This document shows, piece after piece, positions 33,849 through 40,590 of a DNA stretch of 40,590 nt. The stretch's first letter is position 1; the number at the start of each line of letters is the position of its first letter. A program made the position numbers and the translations under genes. The notes under the pieces are model-generated. The model did not search any database. It worked only from the letters and a program-made list of their open reading frames with translations, and was not told the DNA's origin. Origin of the DNA: Methylobacterium sp. (lineage in GTDB: Bacteria; Pseudomonadota; Alphaproteobacteria; Rhizobiales; Beijerinckiaceae); the NCBI RefSeq assembly GCF_019745455.1, contig NZ_JAIETD010000007.1, forward strand, positions 1-40,590, written 5' to 3'.

Positions 33849-34290
33849 GGATCAGCAGCGAAGGCTTTCAGACGCGGCATGGGTCCGGCTTCTTAAGAAG
33901 CGTGCCGGCGGAAGTTGGGCAAAGGTAGCTTTCCGTTGCTTTATCCCGGACACTCAGATGTCCTCTGCCGTTCGGCAAGCGCCAACACCTCGCCTCGTAT
34001 GGGCGCCAAGTCGCGGTTGCCGCCGTTGGGACTACCTCATGTGCGGCGTCGGGCAGGCCTTGAGGCAGGCCTTTCAGCCGATCTACGGTGAGCCTTCGGA
34101 TCGGATGATGACAGCGCTCGCAATGCCGAAGAATTCGAGCGTAAGCAGCGCTAAGACCCAGGTTCAAGTAGTGCCGATGCCGGACGCCAGGTGAGCGTTG
34201 GGCTGGGCGCTGAATGATCACTCGGTAGATCGAGCGGTCAGCCGCTGATTGGGACTGAACCTCGAGAACCGGGCTGAAGCTTGATGCTGC
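33849..34290. other. Intergenic after the partition pair, no gene seen
   Basis: About 440 bp without a supported gene. It starts with the palindrome listed separately. The minus-strand frame 33868-34221 is open but its sequence has no plausible domain and no ribosome-binding site. Confidence 0.4.
33888..33901. repeat. 14-bp perfect palindrome after the partition genes
   Basis: GCTTCTTAAGAAGC reads the same on both strands, 39 bp after the RHH gene stop, and is extended by an outer CCGG on each side with a 3-nt offset. A continuous palindrome without a loop suits a dimeric protein better than an RNA terminator, so a binding site for the RHH protein is a possibility. Confidence 0.45.
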
Positions 34291-34473
34291 CTACATGTGC
34301 TCGCCCGGATCGGAACTTGCTACCAACTGCTCGGCCTCGAGGGTCGTGTAGCCCTCCAGCCAGTCGGCGCTCTCCTGCGATCCTGCCGGATAGGGGTTGG
34401 CGGAAACGGGTTGCCCGTCCTCTCTGGCGGCACTTCCTTCCAGCCAGATCTTGTTTGAAACGACCACGGTCAT
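34291..34473 (-). CDS. Small RMF-like protein
   Basis: A 60-residue protein. ATG 34473 is chosen over the longer open frame because AGGAGGTG stands 5 nt before it. The sequence contains GSAAREDGQPVSANPYPAGS followed by ESADWLEGY. This is the arrangement of the ribosome modulation factor family (a Gly/Ala stretch, an NPYP or CPY motif, then W-x-x-G-[WY]), whose E. coli member dimerises 70S ribosomes in stationary phase. Alphaproteobacterial relatives are often of unknown function. The match is by motif only, so a plain conserved hypothetical is the alternative. Confidence 0.6.
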   Translation of the reverse strand: MTVVVSNKIWLEGSAAREDGQPVSANPYPAGSQESADWLEGYTTLEAEQLVASSDPGEHM

Positions 34474-34608
34474 GGGTGCACCTCCTGTTGCCATGAAACG
34501 GTCCATCTGGATGATTGTTCGCCAGTGTCCGGATGGCTTGCGCCTGATCCAGGAGCGCTGGCTGCATCTCAGATGAGAGTGCGACGCGGTTTCCGTGACG
34601 TCGTGCCG

Positions 34609-36582
34609 TTAGTGCGCGCGAAAGCAGCGGTGGATCAGCCCTTGTATTGCAACTCGTAGATTCCCCGTCCGGGCAATAGAGTCGCTAGCTGTCGTGAACA
34701 GCCGAAGAATCAGGCTATGCCGCTGAATTCGATTGGGTTCCAGGCGCAGGGTCTGTGTTCCATTCATCATGACGGCGAGGCGTGCGGTGATCCAGCCGGC
34801 CGGCTCGATCTGTATTTGCAGCGCGTCTCCGGCAGCAAAGGTGTGGGGCGGAGCATCTAGACGAAGCCGGGCTGTCTCCATGCCGAGGCTCGTCAGGACG
34901 GCGTCATAGCAGATGCCGCCCGAACGCACGCGAACCGACTCCTCCGCGACAAACTCTTCTGCCGTCCGCGGGCGCTCAAAACAGACGAGAAAGGCGACGA
35001 AGGTGAACAGCATGGCGACGCCCGCCCAGACAAGATTGAAGTAGTCGAGCGGCGAAATCTCATTCGCTACGTATGGCGACACGAACGACCACAGGATCGA
35101 GGCGCCGGAAAGCAGTGCGATTCCGCCGAACCCGGCCGCCATCTGCCAGCGGACCTGGGAAACAGAGCGGTCTCCGCCCTTGTCGGTCACCTTGAACGGT
35201 CTGCCGAACGGTCTCATCGCCGCCGAGATGAGGGTGACGGTGATCGGCAGGGCCGTCATGATGTGGGTCACTTCCATGAACAGTGGAAGCGTGCGTTTGC
35301 CCGAAACCCAGCCGCTATAGGTCCATAGGGCGAGAAGCGCAGGCAGGCCGTAGCGCAGGAACGACAGATAGTCGGCATAGAAGGCCGGCATGTCGAGAAA
35401 CCAATAGATCGATGGCGCAACCAGCATCAGGACGATGAAAGGCTTGCACAGCCAGTTCAGCACGCCGTGCAGGTAATGCAGCCGCTCGATCATCGTATAA
35501 CCACGACCTCGGAACGGACCTCCCTTGAGGAGTGCCACCTGCATGGTGCCGAGGCACCAGCGCGTCCGCTGCGTGATGTATTCCGGCAGACCTTCGGCAG
35601 AGAGGCCGGCGCTGAGGCGCTCGTTGAGCCAATGCGTTTTATATCCGTGGCGCATCAGCGAATAGGACAGGTTGATGTCTTCGCAGATCGCATCGTCGGG
35701 AAAACCGCCCATTGCGGTCACACGGTCGCGGCGGACGAGGAAAGATGTTCCGACGCAGAAGGCGCAGCCCCAGGCGTCCTTCGCCGGCTGGAACACATCG
35801 AAGAAGATGCGTTGGTCGTCGACCCAAGCCTCGGAGGCCATGAGGTTGTGCTGGATGGGGTCGGCGTTGAAGAAGAATTGCGGCGTCTGGACTACGGCGG
35901 CGCGTTCGTCGTGGAACAGGCCGACGGCGCGTCGCAGGATGTTCGGGGCGATCGCAAAATCGGCGTCGAGGACCAGGATGATCGGTGCGTTGGTAAATCC
36001 CGCCGTCTGGGTCAGGGCATTGTTGAGGTTGCCCGCCTTTGCTCCCTTGTTATCCGGCCGCGTCACATAGCGGGCGCCGACCTCGTTGCAGAAATCCTTG
36101 AGCCAGCCGCGCCTTGTATCGTCGCAGACCCACACGGTGGCGTTGGGATAATCCACCGCAAGGGCAGGAATGATCGACTTCTCGACCACGTCCAGGGGCT
36201 CGTTGTAGGTGCAGATGAAGATGTCGACCGCGGGCCAGTCGCCGCTCGCCGTCAGCTTGGCCTCTTCGCGGTCGGCCTCCGCCGAGCGATCCTTGAACCG
36301 GATCAGGATCACGATCGACATCAGTGTGTAGACGATCGCGATCATTTCGAAGGCGAAGAACAGATAGGGCCAGAGCTTGCCGAGTTCGGGTTCCAGGCGC
36401 GGCAGGGTGTCGTGCCAACGCCAAGCGGCGTAGCAGAGGATGAACACCGCCGTCGTCGCGCCGAACAGGAGGCGCGCGGCCGCGCTGGCACGATCGAGCA
36501 GCCCCGCCATCACGAGGAGGCCGATGAAGATGCCGAGATCAGTCGTGAGAACGGAAAAGACGTCCTGTGGCGCTTCGAACAT
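34609..36582 (-). CDS. Cellulose-synthase-like glycosyltransferase
   Basis: A 657-residue membrane-bound GT2 beta-glycan synthase. Catalytic signatures are complete: DD at 154-155 (WVCDDTRRGW), DAD at 206-208 (LVLDADF), ED at 301-302 (AICEDINLSYS) and QRTRW at 338-342. About seven hydrophobic helices lie at the N-terminus and in the second half. The last ~130 residues (after CFERPRTAEEF) sit where a PilZ domain would be, but canonical c-di-GMP residues are not clear: LTSLGM stands where D-x-S-x-x-G is expected. The start ATG 36582 follows the upstream gene by 8 nt; the open frame further upstream is a shadow. In length and partners it resembles BgsA (mixed-linkage beta-glucan, Sinorhizobium) or CrdS (curdlan, Agrobacterium); which polymer is made cannot be told. 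Confidence 0.9.
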   Translation of the reverse strand: MFEAPQDVFSVLTTDLGIFIGLLVMAGLLDRASAAARLLFGATTAVFILCYAAWRWHDTLPRLEPELGKLWPYLFFAFEMIAIVYTLMSIVILIRFKDRSAEADREEAKLTASGDWPAVDIFICTYNEPLDVVEKSIIPALAVDYPNATVWVCDDTRRGWLKDFCNEVGARYVTRPDNKGAKAGNLNNALTQTAGFTNAPIILVLDADFAIAPNILRRAVGLFHDERAAVVQTPQFFFNADPIQHNLMASEAWVDDQRIFFDVFQPAKDAWGCAFCVGTSFLVRRDRVTAMGGFPDDAICEDINLSYSLMRHGYKTHWLNERLSAGLSAEGLPEYITQRTRWCLGTMQVALLKGGPFRGRGYTMIERLHYLHGVLNWLCKPFIVLMLVAPSIYWFLDMPAFYADYLSFLRYGLPALLALWTYSGWVSGKRTLPLFMEVTHIMTALPITVTLISAAMRPFGRPFKVTDKGGDRSVSQVRWQMAAGFGGIALLSGASILWSFVSPYVANEISPLDYFNLVWAGVAMLFTFVAFLVCFERPRTAEEFVAEESVRVRSGGICYDAVLTSLGMETARLRLDAPPHTFAAGDALQIQIEPAGWITARLAVMMNGTQTLRLEPNRIQRHSLILRLFTTASDSIARTGNLRVAIQGLIHRCFRAH

Positions 36583-36590
36583 CGCGTCGG

Positions 36591-37847
36591 CTACTCCACG
36601 ACTTTCCCGGTGAATGGATTCCGGCCCGTGGCCGCCAGAACACCCCAGGCCGTAGCCCCGAGATGCGGCCGCCGGAAGTAGAAGAAGTCCGCGCCGACGC
36701 TCGCAGGGCCGATGGCGATGCCCGTGGTCAGCCGCTCGACGCTCGACGCAAACAGGAAGCCGGAGGGCGAGATCTGGCCCATGAGCCCATCGAGCAGCCG
36801 TTTCGCATCGTCCTGCTGGCCACTCGCCCGGAGGGTGAGGGCCGCCTGCGCCGTGCCTTCGATCCAAAGACCGTCGCGATCCTCGTTGAAGTCGAACCCG
36901 CCGGGCACGCCGAGCCTGCGCTCGGCAAAGTCGAGCGCCCGCGTCCAGGCGGCGGGAGCTCCGGCAACTCCCAGGAGGGGCCAGAGCTGGGTATCGAGGG
37001 CCACGTGCTCCGTCCCCTGGAATGCACCCTCGGGTGTGGTGCCGAGACGAAACATGCCGCGGTCGGCGTCGAAGACGGCTCTGAGAAAGTCCGCCGCGAG
37101 CGCCGCGGTTCTGGCGTTCTCCGGCTTGCCTTCCAGGCGGTGGAGCCAGGCAGCGACCGCATGGACATCGAGATTGTGCTCGGTGGATTTCCAGCGAAGA
37201 GCCGTCTGTGACGGATCGAAGCCATCGACCCCTCCGGAGAATCCGGCGGGGTCGCGCCGATCGGTCGCGTTCGCGGTGATCCACGCGAGCATCCGGCGCG
37301 CGCCGATGCGATATCCCGCCTCTGGGATTGCGCCATCGAGGTTGAGCAGCGCCAGCGCCGCCCAGGCGACGTTGCCGGTCGCGGTCCCGTCCTGATAGGG
37401 ATCCTCAGCCCAGATCTTCTTCTCGGCATCCCACCAGCCTGGCAGAGCGAGGGCGCCCTCCTCGACCGGACCGGCACGGTAGGCGTTGCGCACCCGCCCA
37501 TCGTGGAACGTGCGGTCGCGTTCGAGCGCCGCCACAAGAGCGTCGCCGATCCGCCGCGCACGATGGAGGTCGCCACAGGCGATCAAGGCGATGGCAGCGA
37601 GAGCATTGTCGTAGGTGAAGGCTGATTGGCGCAAAGGCGGCGGCAATTCGGTCTCGCTCGGACCGGGCCGATAGCTCGCGACGAAGAGCGGCCCGCTGCG
37701 GCCGCCTCCCCTCCCCGCGGCGCTGGCCTCGACTGTTTCGGCGAGGGCCGAGCAGAGGGGGCCTGCCAGGGCATGGCGCTCTGCCGCCTGCGCGGGCGAC
37801 AGAATGGCCCCCATGACCGCCGCCAGTGCGAGCCTGACGCTCCTCAA
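36591..37847 (-). CDS. Secreted six-hairpin glycosidase-like protein
   Basis: A 418-residue protein with a signal peptide (RLALAAVMGAILSPAQA, cleavage likely after AQA near residue 22). The mature part is a succession of helix pairs with Trp/Gly/Asn-rich turns: AFTYDNALAAIALI, TGNVAWAALALLNL, STEHNLDVHAVAAWL, DTQLWPLLG and IEGTAQAALTL. This is typical of an (alpha/alpha)6 barrel as found in GH8, GH105 and related enzymes. Catalytic residues cannot be assigned with confidence. Its ATG overlaps the stop of the adaptor gene (ATGA), and the synthase gene starts 8 nt after its own stop, so it is an integral member of the operon. It may trim or guide the nascent polymer in the periplasm, like BcsZ in cellulose operons. 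Confidence 0.75.
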   Translation of the reverse strand: MRSVRLALAAVMGAILSPAQAAERHALAGPLCSALAETVEASAAGRGGGRSGPLFVASYRPGPSETELPPPLRQSAFTYDNALAAIALIACGDLHRARRIGDALVAALERDRTFHDGRVRNAYRAGPVEEGALALPGWWDAEKKIWAEDPYQDGTATGNVAWAALALLNLDGAIPEAGYRIGARRMLAWITANATDRRDPAGFSGGVDGFDPSQTALRWKSTEHNLDVHAVAAWLHRLEGKPENARTAALAADFLRAVFDADRGMFRLGTTPEGAFQGTEHVALDTQLWPLLGVAGAPAAWTRALDFAERRLGVPGGFDFNEDRDGLWIEGTAQAALTLRASGQQDDAKRLLDGLMGQISPSGFLFASSVERLTTGIAIGPASVGADFFYFRRPHLGATAWGVLAATGRNPFTGKVVE

Positions 37848-39424
37848 TGGGTGTTCTCCGCACGGCGTTCCCTGGGATAGGCTGCTCGAGCCGCCTGATC
37901 CTCACGATCGGGGGCTGCCTTGGACACAAGGGCTTTGAGACCGTTCGAGAGGGTATCGGCTGCCTGGGAGGCGCCGTTCGACAACGAGCGCCAGACTTGC
38001 CTGGCCTCCTGCGAACTCGCCCCCCGCACCAGCGCGTCCGAGACCGACCGAACGGCATCGCGAGTTCCGGTCGCGACCCGGGTCCAGCCTTCCTTCGCCT
38101 CCGGACCGGTGAAGCCCGACGCAATCGCCTTCCAGGCTACGGATGCCGAGGGAATCCAGCCGTTCTCGCGGGTGATCGTCACCCATTGACCCACGGAACA
38201 TGGGCTCGTGCGGCTCGCTGCCTTAAACCGATCCTGAAGTGCGGGCGCTTCGCGTGCCTCCAAGCTAACGAGGACATACATCTCTCGCCGCTCGGTCTGC
38301 GGGAAGGGCACGGCGTATTGCTGATCAGTCTTTTCGCTGGTCTTCGGGAGAATTTCGCTGACTCGGCCTTGTTGCGGCGCTTCGTTCCCGCCCATCGAGA
38401 TCGTCACGGGTGTGCCGACCGCCAGGTCCTGAGCCTGGCGATACGAGAAGATTCCCACCGCAAAAGCCTGGTCGCAATCGACCAGCGTCGCGACCGAATC
38501 GCCGGCGCTGACGTGACGACCTTGCGCCACGCCAAGACTCAAAACGACGCCGCCGTTCATGGCACGCATTCTCGCGTCGGTCAGGCTATCGAGCCGCTTC
38601 TTCTCGGCGAGAAACAACGATTCCTGGGTTTTCAAGCTCGAGGAGAGTTGCTCCTCCTCGATGGCCAGACGCTGAGCGTCGAAAGCGATGTCGCGGCGTT
38701 TCTGGGTGAGCACGGCGAGACTGTTGGATTGGTTGCCGACGAAGATCCCCTTCTTCACCGCGCCGAGTTCGGCGAGCTTCTGGTTGAGCTTTGCCGTCTC
38801 CGCATCCTTGTCGAAACCGGCCGCTTCCAACTTGTGCTGGGTCGGGCGCAGCAGATCGACGCTGGCGGTGTTGCGATTGACCATGGCCTGTTGCCGTTCG
38901 ACCACCGCTCTGGTCGAACGGCCTTCGGCATCGGCTGACGCGACTCGCGCGCGGGCCTCTGAGACTTCCCCCTCAAGCTTTGCGACCGTCTGTTCCGCCT
39001 GCCTGCGAATTTCCGTATCGAGAGCCGCCACATAGGCGTTGTCAGAATCCTTCTTCTGCCGAGTGGCCGCCAGCGCACCGCGTAGCTCCTGAGCCTTGCT
39101 GTCGAGGGCAATCAGGGTCGTCCGGTCGACACGGCCATTATGGATCTCCGCCACGGCCTCGCCCGGCTGCAGGCGATCGCCGATCGCGGAGGAGATCTCC
39201 CTCACTTCTCCGGATATCGGAGCAGTCAGCAGGTTGATGGGCGCATTAATCACCGCCCGGTCGGATTGGTCCGCCAGCAGAGGGGGCAATGTGGCCGTCG
39301 TCATCAGGAGCGCGAGAACCGTCGCGACGGAATAAGCCGACAGGCGGATGATCCGCGTATGATATGCCTTCTGTCCGTGCTGCGCTGCGGTAAGACCGGC
39401 GTGAGGAGGCTGATTAGAGAGCAT
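37844..39424 (-). CDS. HlyD-family membrane-fusion adaptor of the polysaccharide operon
   Basis: A 526-residue periplasmic adaptor. A cytoplasmic N-terminus of ~25 residues is followed by one membrane helix (LSAYSVATVLALLMTTATLP). The biotinyl-lipoyl half motif APISGEVREISSAIGDRLQP follows, then a long coiled coil (~105-275), the second lipoyl half (GGVVLSLGVAQGRHVSAGDS) and a beta-barrel domain. The C-terminal ~120 residues are an extra Ala/Ser-rich helical tail not usual for HlyD proteins. It is the first gene of the operon and overlaps the next by ATGA. Such adaptors (for example BgsB beside BgsA) link a glycan synthase to export across the periplasm. AGGAA lies 10 nt before the ATG. Confidence 0.88.
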   Translation of the reverse strand: MLSNQPPHAGLTAAQHGQKAYHTRIIRLSAYSVATVLALLMTTATLPPLLADQSDRAVINAPINLLTAPISGEVREISSAIGDRLQPGEAVAEIHNGRVDRTTLIALDSKAQELRGALAATRQKKDSDNAYVAALDTEIRRQAEQTVAKLEGEVSEARARVASADAEGRSTRAVVERQQAMVNRNTASVDLLRPTQHKLEAAGFDKDAETAKLNQKLAELGAVKKGIFVGNQSNSLAVLTQKRRDIAFDAQRLAIEEEQLSSSLKTQESLFLAEKKRLDSLTDARMRAMNGGVVLSLGVAQGRHVSAGDSVATLVDCDQAFAVGIFSYRQAQDLAVGTPVTISMGGNEAPQQGRVSEILPKTSEKTDQQYAVPFPQTERREMYVLVSLEAREAPALQDRFKAASRTSPCSVGQWVTITRENGWIPSASVAWKAIASGFTGPEAKEGWTRVATGTRDAVRSVSDALVRGASSQEARQVWRSLSNGASQAADTLSNGLKALVSKAAPDREDQAARAAYPRERRAENTH

Positions 39425-39444
39425 ATGGCTTATTCCTGGCAGAT

Positions 39445-39610
39445 AGGACGGAGCGTACTCGTGTCGCTATGGTATAGTATGTATTTGATTTTAGTAAATT
39501 GATCTATTTATATTGGCTTCTACATATTTATATTTAGCCATTAGAGATATGAAAAATACATAAATAGATAATATTTGCAAATAAAAATATATGGCAATGC
39601 TATCTTAATA
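39445..39610 (-). promoter_or_regulatory. AT-rich upstream region of the polysaccharide operon
   Basis: Directly upstream of the adaptor gene about 165 bp are roughly three quarters A+T by eye, while flanking DNA is GC-rich. It contains repeated TATTTATATT-like words and A/T tracts but no long open frame. Such islands in alphaproteobacteria are typical targets of MucR/Ros zinc-finger or H-NS-like silencers that control exopolysaccharide genes. Promoter function is inferred from position. Confidence 0.55.
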
Positions 39611-40425
39611 CGCTTACAACGCACGTGTTGCATAGATTTATCATGGTTCTATCGCTGTCTGGCTTACGCTCGGACGTCGGCTGTTTAACGAAGCTGCCTC
39701 AACGGCACTGCAATAAAATCGGTTCCAAAAAAGATCCGTCGCTTGGCCTGGGCTTCGCCATGATCGGGTCAGATCGGATATCGAAAAGGCTTCACGATGG
39801 AGCGGTGATGAGCGCGTGAACCCATCGTCACGCCATGCGCTCGTCAGCAGTCGGCACCCTCGCGTGCTTGTCATGGCCAACCGATCAAACGGCCCTTGAT
39901 CGCCATACAGGTATCGTCTAATATGAATTCACTGTATAGTGGCGCCTCATGGCTCAGGGCACGGAGATCGAGTTCGACATCACGGAGAAGCTGACCTGAC
40001 GTGCGGCCTCCTGAACGTCAGTGGTTGGAAGTGGACGAGAGTACCGCCAATCTGTTTCGGCCTCGTTCCGGAGACTTGCCGCGAGATTATCTGAAGGGAT
40101 CGCCTCAAGCGCATGATGCATCGATCATCGACGACCCGATAATATCGTCGCCGACGCATCCAGATTAATGGTTTTGCGCGCGATGAGGTGGGAAGATGCA
40201 CGAGCCTTAAGGTCCTGTTGTGAATTCCCGAGACGTTTTCGTTGGGCGTCCTGCTCAATCCTTAGTACGCACTTTCGAGTCCCACTTCCTGTGCTGATCG
40301 GAGTGTTTCAGAGAGCCGTGAAAGCATTCGTTAGCTGGCGTTCATCACACATCTGCCAAAACGTCCCCTGCGGGTTGCCGAATCCCCCTGGAGGTGGCTG
40401 ACGCGGGAGGTGGCAGGAGAGACGC
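39611..40425. other. Intergenic, no recognisable gene
   Basis: About 0.8 kb with only short frames lacking ribosome-binding sites. A 16-codon plus-strand piece at 39949-39999 (MAQGTEIEFDITEKLT) looks protein-like and may be a remnant. GC content returns to high values toward the right. GGAGA about 8 nt before 40426 is the probable ribosome-binding site of the last gene. Confidence 0.4.
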
Positions 40426-40590
40426 ATGGAAACCGACGACAACTGCTCTGCGACAACACCACTTCCGGCTGAGATCCTCGCCTCCCTCGAAGCACTACCT
40501 GCCGAGGCCGAGTTGCCACCGACGGTCCGCGAGCACCTGGGCGCGGAGATGCGAGACTTCTACGCGTCCGTGCTGGCCGAGGAGCCGCCG
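40426..40590 (+). CDS. NepR-like anti-sigma factor (partial)
   Basis: The first 55 codons of a gene running off the right edge. The visible protein, ...LPPTVREHLGAEMRDFYASV then LAEEPP, matches the core of NepR: a helix I-x-x-x-L-x-x-x-[LM]-x-x-x-Y-x-x-[VL]-L followed by E-x-[VP]-P. NepR holds the EcfG sigma factor until PhyR binds it in the alphaproteobacterial general stress response. The start ATG has GGAGA about 8 nt upstream. The C-terminal half (usually ending in [DE]RF and a second helix) is outside the window, so the call is provisional; an EcfG or PhyR gene next door would confirm it. Confidence 0.5.
   Translation, partial: METDDNCSATTPLPAEILASLEALPAEAELPPTVREHLGAEMRDFYASVLAEEPP

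Noticed and set aside
35467..36681. 404-codon plus-strand frame
   Set aside because: Antisense shadow of the glycosyltransferase, whose motifs are unambiguous.
36583..37284. N-terminal extension of the glycosyltransferase to 891 residues
   Set aside because: The extension overlaps the six-hairpin gene in another frame and is low-complexity Arg/Gly sequence; ATG 36582 gives the normal family length.
37847..38938. 363-codon plus-strand frame
   Set aside because: Antisense shadow of the membrane-fusion adaptor gene.
39625..39880. Insertion-sequence remnant right of the AT-rich region
   Set aside because: The short frames on both strands lack a recognisable transposase motif and no terminal inverted repeats were found.
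1..40590. CRISPR array
   Set aside because: No regularly spaced repeats of suitable length and no cas genes were seen.

Overview
GC-rich alphaproteobacterial DNA, most likely from a Methylobacterium/Methylorubrum-type methylotroph or a close Rhizobiales relative. The reasons are the strong G/C third-position bias, a LexA box of the alphaproteobacterial GTTC-N7-GTTC type in front of umuDC, a NepR-like gene at the right edge, DUF3102 and AlpA-type accessory genes, and a three-gene polysaccharide operon of the rhizobial bgs/crd kind. These are inferences from gene content; no rRNA or tRNA gene was found to fix the taxon.

Left third (about 0.5-16.3 kb): a defence-type island. It holds an ADP-ribosylglycohydrolase and a 1219-residue RecD-like helicase with a C-terminal nuclease-like domain. 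Convergent to that gene is a two-gene restriction-modification-like operon: a PLD-nuclease/SNF2-helicase fusion followed by an N6-adenine methylase with a type ISP-like target-recognition part. Next comes an ardC antirestriction gene broken by one in-frame amber codon and a coupled hypothetical gene. An Mrr-like nuclease and its upstream partner close the block. The methylase/helicase pair looks like a type ISP enzyme split over two chains with a PLD nuclease in place of the Mrr domain.

Middle (about 14.4-24 kb): a minus-strand array that reads like an integrative element. In transcription order it has a P4-type tyrosine integrase, a coiled-coil hypothetical, an AlpA-like regulator, small genes, an HUH endonuclease candidate, a larger paralogue of it that has lost the catalytic residues, DUF3102, then the hypothetical/Mrr-like pair. 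Between DUF3102 and that pair lies about 0.9 kb without a convincing gene. This gap contains a dense set of nested long-range complementary stems (16765-17101) that looks like a structured RNA, followed by a scrap of a GIY-YIG/T5orf172-type gene.

Right part (about 24-34.6 kb): a patchwork with much decayed DNA. It contains two related gene scraps flanking a small alarmone hydrolase and an AI-2E-family permease, a matrixin-like metalloprotease with three DUF5648-type repeats, and a SOS-controlled umuDC operon. It also has two small conserved-looking genes, an rsgA pseudogene, a ParA/ribbon-helix-helix partition pair with TGTGGGCA repeats nearby, and an RMF-like small gene.

Right end (34.6-40.6 kb): a tightly coupled exopolysaccharide operon (membrane-fusion adaptor, secreted six-hairpin protein, cellulose-synthase-like glycosyltransferase) behind a strikingly AT-rich upstream region. 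After about 0.8 kb of DNA with nothing recognisable, the window ends inside a NepR-like anti-sigma gene.
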